From NCBI GenBank assembly GCA_027064245.1, contig JAMOPZ010000450.1, positions 1 through 5,954 of the forward strand: DNA of 5,954 nucleotides, in the 5' to 3' direction. Below the pieces are notes generated by a model, which was given only the letters and a program-made list of their open reading frames with translations, made no database searches and was not told the DNA's origin. Shown in pieces: positions 1 through 5,954 of the stretch (its first letter is position 1; each line of letters begins with the position of its first letter). The DNA is from Campylobacterales bacterium. GTDB taxonomy: Bacteria > Campylobacterota > Campylobacteria > Campylobacterales > Arcobacteraceae. The position numbers and the translations under genes are program-made.

Positions 1-1
1 A

Positions 2-307
2 GGTTCTACACAAAAAAGTGGATTTAAAGGAATTGGTGGAAAATTTGTAAGACATGATCTTATGAAATTTAATGATGATATAAATTCAAGTGTAAAACTA
101 CAAAGATTGGATAATGGAGATAGTGTAGAGGTTATTTATAATCCAAGCTCAATACCAGGAAATCCTATGCAGCAAGAGTTGATGCAAAAAATTATGCAAG
201 GTATAGCAACAAAAGAGGATAAAATAACTTTTGGACAACTTTGGCAAAATAGAGTTGAAAATATATTAACAAATAGTAGTAAGATTATAACTATTAAAAA
301 TGACTAG
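2..307 (+). CDS. C-terminal part of an unrecognised protein (5' end outside window)
   Basis: The reading frame is open from the first complete codon of the window to the TAG at 305-307, giving about 101 residues. An ATG at 62 could be a start, but no ribosome binding site lies at the right distance. The 20 residues before it (including GFKGIGGKFVRHDL) look like ordinary protein, so I read this as the tail of a longer gene. The visible part is hydrophilic, with no membrane segment or signal peptide and no cysteine. It contains a short proline-rich turn (NPSSIPGNP), then a probable helical end rich in Gln and Met (MQQELMQKIMQGI), then FGQLWQNRVENIL. I do not recognise the family and assign no function. 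The stop lies 8 bases inside the next gene, so it is probably the first visible gene of an operon with the YgbA-family gene and ung. Confidence 0.75.
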   Translation, partial: GSTQKSGFKGIGGKFVRHDLMKFNDDINSSVKLQRLDNGDSVEVIYNPSSIPGNPMQQELMQKIMQGIATKEDKITFGQLWQNRVENILTNSSKIITIKND

Positions 308-644
308 TGAAAAATTTGAAGGTGAAGTAAAAACTTTAAAAAAGTTTTTTGAACTTCACTGTAAACATAAACATCAAAATCGTAAAGATCATATTAGAAT
401 ATTATCATATAATGATAAAGAGTATCAAGTTGAATTAAATTTATGTGATGATTGTAAGAAACTTATAGATTACTCTTTTGATAGACTTCTTGATTGTCCA
501 CATGATATTAAACCCAGATGTAGAACTTGTCCAGCTCCATGTTATGATAAAAAAGAGTGGAAAAGTGTAGCTTCTCTTATGAGATATAGTGGAATGCATT
601 TTGGACTTACAAAAGTAAAAAATTTTTTTAAGCTTTCAAAATGA
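300..644 (+). CDS. ygbA: YgbA-family (nitrous oxide-stimulated promoter family) cysteine-rich protein
   Basis: The 114-residue product fits the small YgbA_NO family in length and pattern. Seven cysteines are visible: C21, C49, C52, C66, C74, C77 and C81. They are arranged as an N-terminal HC, an LCDDC pair, a DC, and a CRTCPAPCY cluster, followed by the family signature MRYSG at 94-98. There is no signal peptide or membrane segment, so a cytoplasmic location is likely. In enteric bacteria ygbA is induced by nitric oxide under the repressor NsrR; its biochemical role is not settled. The cysteine spacing suggests bound metal, which is inference. The start ATG at 300 overlaps the previous gene by 8 bases and has no strong Shine-Dalgarno sequence. 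The stop overlaps the start of ung as ATGA. Both features point to translational coupling within one operon. I see no NsrR site; any promoter would be upstream of the window. Confidence 0.88.
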   Translation: MTSEKFEGEVKTLKKFFELHCKHKHQNRKDHIRILSYNDKEYQVELNLCDDCKKLIDYSFDRLLDCPHDIKPRCRTCPAPCYDKKEWKSVASLMRYSGMHFGLTKVKNFFKLSK

Positions 645-1288
645 TATGGCAAGATATAATTGATCAAGAAAAAGAAAAAGAATATTATAAAAGTTTAGAA
701 ACTTTCTTAGATCAAGAGTATAAAACAAAAACAATATATCCACCAAAAGATAAAATATTTACAGCTTTCAAGTTATGCAAGTTAGATAATCTAAAAGTAG
801 TTATTATAGGTCAAGATCCTTATCATCAACCAAATCAAGCTCAAGGCTTAGCATTTTCTACACCAAAACATATTAAAAATCCACCAAGTATGGTAAATAT
901 ATTTAAAGAGATTAACAGTGATCTTAATAGGGATTCTATTTGTATAGATGGTGATTTAACATCATGGGCAAAACAGGGTGTTTTGCTTATAAATAGTGTT
1001 TTAACTGTAGAAGATTCAAAAGCAAATAGTCATAAAAATAAGGGTTGGGAGATTTTTACAGATAATATTATAAAATATATTTCTCAAAATAAAGAGAATA
1101 TTATTTTTTTGCTTTGGGGTGCAGGTGCTATAAAAAAATCAAAGATTATAGATACAACTAAGCATCATATACTTACAGCTCCACATCCTAGTCCTTTATC
1201 TGCATATAGAGGTTTTTTTGGTTGTAAACATTTTTCAAAAACAAATGAAATATTAAAAAAAATTAAAAAAGATTCAATAAATTGGTAG
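641..1288 (+). CDS. ung: Uracil-DNA glycosylase, family 1
   Basis: This enzyme removes uracil from DNA by cutting the N-glycosidic bond, the first step of base excision repair in the cytoplasm. The 215-residue product is full length (E. coli Ung is 229) and every family-1 motif is present. GQDPYH lies at 57-62 with the water-activating Asp59 and Tyr61. Phe72 in GLAFS stacks on uracil, and Asn118 in LLINS reads the base. HPSPLSAYRGF at 182-192 holds the catalytic His182 and the DNA-inserting Leu186. All sit at a constant offset of five from the E. coli residues. The ATG shares four bases (ATGA) with the stop of the YgbA-family gene. It has only a weak AAG before it, so translation probably depends on coupling to that gene. 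No terminator is evident after the TAG, so some read-through toward amt is possible. Confidence 0.98.
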   Translation: MIWQDIIDQEKEKEYYKSLETFLDQEYKTKTIYPPKDKIFTAFKLCKLDNLKVVIIGQDPYHQPNQAQGLAFSTPKHIKNPPSMVNIFKEINSDLNRDSICIDGDLTSWAKQGVLLINSVLTVEDSKANSHKNKGWEIFTDNIIKYISQNKENIIFLLWGAGAIKKSKIIDTTKHHILTAPHPSPLSAYRGFFGCKHFSKTNEILKKIKKDSINW

Positions 1289-1292
1289 ATAT

Positions 1293-1325
1293 TTGAATTA
1301 AAATTTATTGAAATTAAAAATTTAT
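1293..1325 (+). repeat. Imperfect AT-rich tandem repeat before amt
   Basis: TTGAATTAAAATTTAT (1293-1308) is followed at once by TTGAAATTAAAAATTTAT (1308-1325). The copies share one base and differ by two single-A insertions. They end just before the amt -10 box. This may be an upstream element or regulator site, but in DNA this AT-rich it could easily be chance. Confidence 0.4.
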
Positions 1326-1327
1326 GA

Positions 1328-1333
1328 TATACT
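1328..1333 (+). promoter_or_regulatory. Probable sigma-70 -10 box of amt
   Basis: TATACT, preceded by TGA, matches the Campylobacter-type -10 pattern (G-N-TAnaAT-like) and lies 34 bases upstream of the amt start codon. No convincing -35 box sits at 16-18 bases, which is usual in this phylum. The same decamer TGATATACTT precedes the transporter gene at 4753-4762. Transcription would begin near 1340, leaving a short leader. Confidence 0.55.
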
Positions 1334-1355
1334 TCTTATATTAATTAAAAAATAT

Positions 1356-1361
1356 AAGGAG
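1356..1361 (+). promoter_or_regulatory. Ribosome binding site that fixes the amt start
   Basis: AAGGAG is a near-perfect Shine-Dalgarno sequence five bases before the ATG at 1367. The in-frame GTG at 1361 uses the last G of this site, so it cannot sensibly be the start. The protein therefore begins MSPEIS. Confidence 0.85.
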
Positions 1362-1366
1362 TGTTT

Positions 1367-2539
1367 ATGTCGCCAGAGATTTCCTATATAATTGATACAT
1401 TTTTTGCACTTTTTGCATTTGTATTGATTATATTTATGGTTCCAGGTTTTGCTATGTTAGAAGCTGGACTTGTTCGTACTAAAAATGTAAGTGCAGTTTT
1501 GATGACAAATACTATGATATATTCAGTTGCATCAATGACATTTTTACTAGTAGGATACAATGTTGCTTTTGGTAGTTTTGGATCTGATTCTATGAGTGGT
1601 TGGGCTGCATTTTTATTTCAGATGGCATTTGTTGGAAAAGTTGTAAATATTATGAGTGGTGGGGTAAGTGAAAGAACAAAAATATTACCACTTACAATAT
1701 TTACAGTAATTATAGCTTCATTTATATATCCATTAGTTGTAAATTGCTCTTGGGGATCTAATATATTAAGTGGAACATTTTTAGATCTAAATATGTATGA
1801 TTTAGCAGGAAGCACGGTGATTCACTCAACTGGTGGTTGGGCATTACTTGCTGCAATACTTATAATTGGAGCTAGAAAAGGTAGATATAATAAAAATGGA
1901 AGAGTACGAGTAATACCAGCTTCAAATATTCCATTAGTTACTCTTGGGGCTTTTATGCTTTGGATTGGTTGGTTTGGATTTAATGGTGGAAGTGTAGGAA
2001 GCATTGCTAGTAAAGAAAATGCTAATATTGTTGCACTTACAATACTAAATACAAATACTGCAGGTCTTGCTGGAGCTATAATGGTTGGTATTTTAATGTA
2101 TTTAAAATATAAAAAACTAGATATTACCATGATATTAAATGGAGCATTAGGTGGATTAGTATCAATCACCGCTGCACCAGATTTATACAATATTTATATA
2201 CCAATTCTAATAGGTGCAATAGGTGGAGCTTTAGTAGTAGTAGCAGTTCCATTTTTTGATAAACTAAAAATAGATGATCCAATAGGAGCACTATCTGTTC
2301 ATTTAGTAAATGGTATATGGGGAACATTAGCTGTTGGGATTTTTACAGAAAAAGCATTTTTTGATCAATTAAAAGGTGTGGTTATTGTAGCAATTTTTGT
2401 TTTTGTAAGTAGCTATATAATACTATTTATTATAAATAAAATATTACCTTTAAAAGCTAGTGATGATGAGCAAATGGAAGGATTAGATGTAGTTGAGTGT
2501 GGTCTTGAAGCTTATCCTGAGTTTAAAAGAGCATATTAA
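1367..2539 (+). CDS. amt: Ammonium transporter, Amt family
   Basis: This is an inner-membrane ammonium channel of 390 residues that starts at the ATG at 1367. About 11 hydrophobic segments run from residue 6 to 362. The functional residues known from E. coli AmtB can all be placed: gate phenylalanines F88 and F205 (WFGFNGGS), recruitment-site W129 and S209, D145, and the twin pore histidines H153 (STVIHSTGGW) and H312 (SVHLVNGIWG). The first membrane helix starts at once, with no cleavable signal peptide of the AmtB kind. The cytoplasmic tail GLDVVECGLEAYPEF matches the conserved Amt C-terminus that helps couple subunits and meets the PII protein GlnK. No glnK gene lies beside it: ung is upstream and a convergent receptor gene is downstream. 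It has its own promoter and ribosome site, and a hairpin follows seven bases after the stop. Import of ammonium is the expected role; sensing is also known for some Amts. Confidence 0.97.
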   Translation: MSPEISYIIDTFFALFAFVLIIFMVPGFAMLEAGLVRTKNVSAVLMTNTMIYSVASMTFLLVGYNVAFGSFGSDSMSGWAAFLFQMAFVGKVVNIMSGGVSERTKILPLTIFTVIIASFIYPLVVNCSWGSNILSGTFLDLNMYDLAGSTVIHSTGGWALLAAILIIGARKGRYNKNGRVRVIPASNIPLVTLGAFMLWIGWFGFNGGSVGSIASKENANIVALTILNTNTAGLAGAIMVGILMYLKYKKLDITMILNGALGGLVSITAAPDLYNIYIPILIGAIGGALVVVAVPFFDKLKIDDPIGALSVHLVNGIWGTLAVGIFTEKAFFDQLKGVVIVAIFVFVSSYIILFIINKILPLKASDDEQMEGLDVVECGLEAYPEFKRAY

Positions 2540-2545
2540 AGTTTA

Positions 2546-2578
2546 TTAAATATAAGTTTTATTAAAACTTATATTTAA
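2546..2578. terminator. Bidirectional hairpin terminator between convergent genes
   Basis: A perfect 15-bp inverted repeat with a 3-base loop: arms at 2546-2560 and 2564-2578, loop ATT at 2561-2563. Only one pair is G:C (2556 with 2568), so the stem is long but weak, and neither side has a long T tract beyond the T-rich arm. Its place between two converging stop codons supports a shared terminator. The right arm is also the last codons of the receptor gene. Confidence 0.65.
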
Positions 2579-4655
2579 AATTTGCATATATATATCGCCC
2601 TGGTTCATTTAAAAGCATAACTTCATTGCTTGTTCCATCACCTAATAATATAAGATCTGCATATGTGTTTGATACAGCATAAGTTTTATCAAATAGATTA
2701 TCTATACCAATAGTTGTTTCTATATTTTTACTAAACTCTTTTTTTGCTTTTAGGTTTATAATATTATAATTATCAAGTGCTTGTTCTCCATTGTCACTAT
2801 CATAATTATTCCATGAGTTTGCATGTATTAACTCTACTTTTGTAGATAATGAATCATCTATATCATAGTTTAATGCAATATTGATTTTTAAAGGTGTTAT
2901 ATCTGCTAAATCTGTATCTGTTTGTGCAGTTGTTGTAGTAACTCCTGAAATAGTATTTATATTTGTACCTATCATAGGGTTATCTTTTTTACCTCTTTGA
3001 TATGCAGCTCCTAAATCTAAATATGCATCATCACTTAGATCATAACTAGCAAGTATCTCTAAACCATATATTTTAGCATCAATATTTTCAAATGAGTTAT
3101 ATGCAGTAGTTGTAGGAGTTCCTTTCATAGAAAATGTTTTTGTATTTCCTTTGTTGAAGTATATATAATCATCTAGCTTACTATAAAAAGTTTTAAATTT
3201 TAAATAACCATTTTCATATTTTTTTTCAATTCCTAGATCTATTTCTGTATTTGTTGTTTGATCTAAAGTTGGATTTCCACTCATAACATTCATAGAGCTA
3301 TTAAAGTATAATTCTCTTCCATCTGGAACACGACTAGCTCTTCCTATACCTGCGAAAAATTTTGTAGAATCATCAGTTTTAAATGTAGCTAAAATATTTG
3401 CATCTAAAGAGTTGAAATCTCTATCATTATAAGTAGTATTTGCAGTACTTATTGTAGTATCATTGTATCTTAAGCCTGTTTTGATATTAATATTATTTAT
3501 ATCTCTATTGCATTTTATGAAAATAGCATTATTAACTGTATCTACATCTTGGATAGATGGTCGCTTTGTAAGAGCTGTTTTTGTACCATATCCTATATAA
3601 GCACCATCCCAGTTTCTTTTACTTGTATCTATTCCTATGGTTGCTAATCTATTGTCATCTACTTGAATATCATTTAAAACTTTAAATCCCATCATATCAG
3701 TAGTAAGTTGACTTATTACTTCATTTGCAGAGTTTACTCCACTAGCTAATCTATATTTTGTACTCATAGGGTGTTTTACATCTGATTTATACGCTTTAAA
3801 GGTAAGTTTTTTTGAGTATTTTCCAAGATCTTTTATAGTATATTTTAGATTGTAGATATTACTATCATCATATATAGCATCCATTTTACTATTACCATAT
3901 AATACATCATCACTTCTATTTGCAGTAATACTAGCTTCTAAATCTTGATTATCTGATATTTTTACAAAAACTTTTCCCATAGCAGTTTTTTTAGTATATG
4001 CATCCATATCTTGATATTGAGGTTTAAATGCAAAAGGGGCAAATTTTGGATTTGTTGTAACAGCATTTTGGATTTGTTGGGCTATAGTATTACCATCACC
4101 ATCTTCATATTGCTCACTATTTTCATAAGATGCACTTAATACAACTCTTACTTTATCGTTTCCACCACTTGCTTTAGCACCAAATTTTTTATATCCAAAA
4201 CTTCCTATTGTAGTTTCAACTTCACCTTTAGTCTCTTTTGTTGGTGTTTTCATTTTGATCTTTACACTACCGCTTAAATCTCCAAACTCCTCTACATCAT
4301 AAGGACCTTCACTTACTTTTACACTATCTACATTTGCTACAACTATATGAGATGTTGGTGGATCCATCCTATTTGGACAAGCACCACATACTTTACTACC
4401 ATCCATAGTTACAACTATATTATCTCTTTTTTGACCACGAAGTGTAATATCATTTGCAATACCACTTCTTCTTATCATATTTATACTTGGTACTTGTTTT
4501 GCAAGAGCTTCTGCTAAATCAGCACTTTTTACCTCTTCATTACTTACATTTTCTATAATTTTTGTATCAGTTACCTCTTGAACTTCTATTGTTCCTAGAT
4601 CGGTTGCATTTAGTGCTACGGCACAAATAGCAGATAAATATATTGTTTTTTTCAT
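2562..4655 (-). CDS. oprC: TonB-dependent outer-membrane copper receptor, OprC/NosA type
   Basis: The 697-residue protein is a complete TonB-dependent receptor. A signal peptide is followed by probable cleavage after ALNA (residue 17). A TonB-box-like TIEVQEV lies at 22-28. The plug domain spans about 35-140 (LAEALAKQVPSI, ITLRGQ, VVTMDG). The 22-strand-type barrel spans about 145-697, with the late motif GIDNLFDKTY and a terminal Phe, as needed for barrel assembly. The key evidence for substrate is CPNRM at 93-97 in the plug and HPM at 295-297 in the barrel. These correspond to the CxxxM and HxM halves of the copper site described in Pseudomonas OprC. NosA of P. stutzeri, a related receptor, supports copper supply to nitrous oxide reductase. 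An extra Cys90 makes a CGAC motif beside the site. The start is fixed by AAAGGAA five bases upstream. It is divergent from a transporter gene and convergent with amt. Copper is strongly suggested; other metals are not excluded. Confidence 0.9.
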   Translation of the reverse strand: MKKTIYLSAICAVALNATDLGTIEVQEVTDTKIIENVSNEEVKSADLAEALAKQVPSINMIRRSGIANDITLRGQKRDNIVVTMDGSKVCGACPNRMDPPTSHIVVANVDSVKVSEGPYDVEEFGDLSGSVKIKMKTPTKETKGEVETTIGSFGYKKFGAKASGGNDKVRVVLSASYENSEQYEDGDGNTIAQQIQNAVTTNPKFAPFAFKPQYQDMDAYTKKTAMGKVFVKISDNQDLEASITANRSDDVLYGNSKMDAIYDDSNIYNLKYTIKDLGKYSKKLTFKAYKSDVKHPMSTKYRLASGVNSANEVISQLTTDMMGFKVLNDIQVDDNRLATIGIDTSKRNWDGAYIGYGTKTALTKRPSIQDVDTVNNAIFIKCNRDINNINIKTGLRYNDTTISTANTTYNDRDFNSLDANILATFKTDDSTKFFAGIGRASRVPDGRELYFNSSMNVMSGNPTLDQTTNTEIDLGIEKKYENGYLKFKTFYSKLDDYIYFNKGNTKTFSMKGTPTTTAYNSFENIDAKIYGLEILASYDLSDDAYLDLGAAYQRGKKDNPMIGTNINTISGVTTTTAQTDTDLADITPLKINIALNYDIDDSLSTKVELIHANSWNNYDSDNGEQALDNYNIINLKAKKEFSKNIETTIGIDNLFDKTYAVSNTYADLILLGDGTSNEVMLLNEPGRYIYANFKYKF

Positions 4656-4669
4656 ACACTTCCTTTGTT

Positions 4670-4685
4670 AAATTTTCGAAATTTT
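4670..4685. promoter_or_regulatory. Palindrome near the receptor transcription start (possible operator)
   Basis: A 16-base dyad centred on the perfect octamer TTTCGAAA (4674-4681); seven of eight pairs match over the full span. It lies just downstream of the predicted receptor -10 box, where a repressor could act. No known regulator consensus is recognised. Confidence 0.3.
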
Positions 4686-4688
4686 TGA

Positions 4689-4720
4689 ATTGTATCTAAA
4701 AATTGTGAATTAATTGTCAA
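4689..4720 (-). promoter_or_regulatory. Probable promoter of the receptor gene
   Basis: On the minus strand, GATACAAT (4689-4696) fits the Campylobacter -10 pattern and would start transcription near 4682, about 27 bases before the ATG. A consensus TTGACA lies at 4715-4720. Its distance to TACAAT is 20 bases, longer than ideal; to the overlapping TAGATA (4693-4698) it is 16. The -10 box is the firmer part. Confidence 0.55.
4703..4720. promoter_or_regulatory. Imperfect dyad in the divergent spacer (possible regulator site)
   Basis: TTGTGAATTAATTGTCAA is 18 bases long and 14 of its bases obey two-fold symmetry: TTG and CAA ends around AATTAATT. It overlaps the possible -35 box of the receptor gene. 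It recalls CRP/FNR-type half sites but does not have their standard spacing, so I do not name a regulator. Confidence 0.3.
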
Positions 4721-4755
4721 ATTGTAAAAAAATATAAAATTTATTAATTTTGTGA

Positions 4756-4781
4756 TATACTTTTAGATTAAAAAAAGAGGA
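4756..4781 (+). promoter_or_regulatory. Probable -10 box and ribosome site of the transporter gene
   Basis: TATACT at 4756-4761, preceded by TGTGA, is a good -10 box, with transcription expected near 4768. AGAGGA at 4776-4781 is a ribosome binding site six bases before the ATG at 4788 and decides that start. No -35 box is clear. Confidence 0.6.
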
Positions 4782-4787
4782 ACTTTA

Positions 4788-5954
4788 ATGTTAAAAACTA
4801 TTATGCCATTAAATCTTATTATCTCTATGAGATTTTTAGGATTATTTATTGTGCTACCGGTTATATCTGTATATGCACTGTCACTTCCTGGATCAAATCC
4901 AACTTTAGTAGGTATTGTTATTGGTGGTTATGCGATAACTCAAATGATTTTTCAAGTGCCATTTGGTATTATGAGTGATAAGTTAGGAAGACGAGGTACA
5001 ATTATAACAGGTCTTTTACTTTTTGCTATAGGCTCTGCATTTTGTGCTATATCAACAGATATTTTAACACTTCTTTTAGGAAGGTTTTTACAAGGTGCAG
5101 GAGCTATTGGTGCTGTTGTAACTGCTATGATTAGTGATATTGTAAAAGAGGAACAACGACCAAAAGCTATGGCACATATGGGTGGGTCTATTGCTATATC
5201 ATTTGCATTAGCTATGATATTAGGTCCTGTTATTGGTGGATATGCAGGGGTGAATAATCTATTTTGGATAGTAGCTATATTGCCTATTATCTCTATTGTT
5301 ATACTTATAAAGTATGTTCCACAAGCTCCAAAAGTGACACATACTTATCATAATGTTCATAAATTGGCTTTTTTAAAAAGTACAGAAATTTTAAAGATGA
5401 ATATAACAAATATGCTTCAAAAAGGGATGATGACTTTTGCTTTTATGATTATACCAATAGTTTTAACAAAAACTTTCTCTTGGGAGATAACAGAGCTTTG
5501 GAAAGTGTATATGCCATCTATGATAGCAGGTATTTTAGCTATGGCTCCAGCTGCAATAATAGCTGAAAAAAAAGGAAAGTTTAAAACTATCTTACTTGTA
5601 GGTATAGTTTTTTTTGCATTATCATATATCATGATTGGTATAAGTTCTACTGAAACACTTTTTATATCAGGGGTTGTGATATTTTTTATAGGGTTTAATA
5701 TGCATGAACCTATTATGCAATCATTGGTTACAAAATATGCAAAAGTATATGAAAGAGGCAAGGTTTTAGGTGTTTTTAATGCTTTTGGATATTTTGGTAC
5801 ATTTATAGGTGGAGTTGTAGGTGGTATCTATTTTAAAGAGATAGATGGATCATTTACTCAAAGTTTACAGATGATATCTTATGCTATTGTTTTTATATCT
5901 GTTTTATGGTTTTTACTTATTTTAACACTACCAAATCCACATAGAATGAAAAAT
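4788..5954 (+). CDS. yajR: Major facilitator transporter, YajR-like (3' end outside window)
   Basis: An open frame of 389 codons runs from the ATG at 4788 to the window edge with no stop. It encodes about 12 membrane helices in two groups of six, split by a cytoplasmic loop at roughly 177-205. Recognisable YajR-like stretches include SMRFLGLFIVLPV (13-25), motif A SDKLGRRG (63-70), GRFLQGAGAIGAVV (98-111), KAMAHMGGSIAISFA (126-140) and LWKVYMPSM (237-245). The twelfth helix ends near residue 380, so the transport domain is essentially complete. Whether the extra C-terminal domain of E. coli YajR is present cannot be seen. The substrate of the family is not established. It is divergent from the copper receptor across 132 bases, which hints at a shared substrate. 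Two histidine features fit that idea weakly: a HxxHxxH run (185, 188, 191) in the central loop, and HEPIM (306-310) in helix 10. A drug or sugar exporter remains possible. Confidence 0.9.
   Translation, partial: MLKTIMPLNLIISMRFLGLFIVLPVISVYALSLPGSNPTLVGIVIGGYAITQMIFQVPFGIMSDKLGRRGTIITGLLLFAIGSAFCAISTDILTLLLGRFLQGAGAIGAVVTAMISDIVKEEQRPKAMAHMGGSIAISFALAMILGPVIGGYAGVNNLFWIVAILPIISIVILIKYVPQAPKVTHTYHNVHKLAFLKSTEILKMNITNMLQKGMMTFAFMIIPIVLTKTFSWEITELWKVYMPSMIAGILAMAPAAIIAEKKGKFKTILLVGIVFFALSYIMIGISSTETLFISGVVIFFIGFNMHEPIMQSLVTKYAKVYERGKVLGVFNAFGYFGTFIGGVVGGIYFKEIDGSFTQSLQMISYAIVFISVLWFLLILTLPNPHRMKN

Noticed and set aside
62..64. ATG at 62 as the true start of the first gene
   Set aside because: No ribosome site is properly spaced, the frame is open to the window edge with protein-like residues, and an 81-residue product matches nothing I know.
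1289..1327. Rho-independent terminator after ung
   Set aside because: Only a 5-bp A/T stem (AATTT/AAATT) can be drawn; there is no GC stem and no T tract, so it is not supported.
1361..1366. GTG at 1361 as the amt start
   Set aside because: The G belongs to the AAGGAG ribosome site, and the ATG six bases later has ideal spacing.
1618..1815. Minus-strand open frame of 65 codons inside amt
   Set aside because: It lies antisense to a clearly functional amt with every key residue intact, has no recognisable domain, and is an expected shadow of AT-rich coding DNA.
1822..2190. Minus-strand open frame of 122 codons inside amt
   Set aside because: Its hydrophobic, Pro/Ala/Ile-rich composition mirrors the antisense of membrane helices. 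No ribosome site or family resemblance was seen.
5417..5761. Minus-strand open frame of 114 codons inside the transporter gene
   Set aside because: It is the antisense shadow of a well-conserved MFS gene and has no recognisable domain.

Overview
This is an AT-rich window (my estimate is about 30% G+C) that is densely packed with genes. Gene content, tight overlaps, weak -35 regions with clear TATACT/TACAAT -10 boxes, and protein style all suggest a Campylobacterota (Epsilonproteobacteria) chromosome. An Arcobacter-like genome is my best guess, but the genus is inference only. I see no RNA gene, CRISPR array, insertion sequence, frameshift or clearly foreign segment.

Layout. (1) Positions 2-1288, plus strand: an apparent three-gene operon. 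It holds the 3' end of an unrecognised gene, then a YgbA-family (NO-responsive) cysteine-rich protein, then ung (uracil-DNA glycosylase). The genes overlap by 8 and 4 bases, so translational coupling is likely. (2) Positions 1289-1366: AT-rich gap with a promoter and an imperfect tandem repeat. (3) Positions 1367-2539, plus strand: amt, an ammonium channel with all the expected pore residues. (4) Positions 2546-2578: a perfect 15-bp hairpin between two convergent genes, which also forms the 3' end of the next gene. (5) Positions 2562-4655, minus strand: a TonB-dependent outer-membrane receptor carrying both halves of the OprC-type copper site, CxxxM and HxM. (6) Positions 4656-4787: divergent regulatory region. 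(7) Positions 4788 to the window end, plus strand: a YajR-like major facilitator transporter, cut by the window edge before any stop codon.

How the parts may work together. The receptor should bring copper across the outer membrane. The divergent transporter is a natural candidate partner at the inner membrane, but nothing in the sequence proves its substrate. YgbA and UNG may form a nitrosative-stress pair, since reactive nitrogen species deaminate cytosine to uracil, which UNG removes. With Amt and a NosA/OprC-type receptor (NosA is tied to copper supply for nitrous oxide reductase), the window has a loose nitrogen-oxide and copper theme. The individual gene calls are strong; the links between them are inference.
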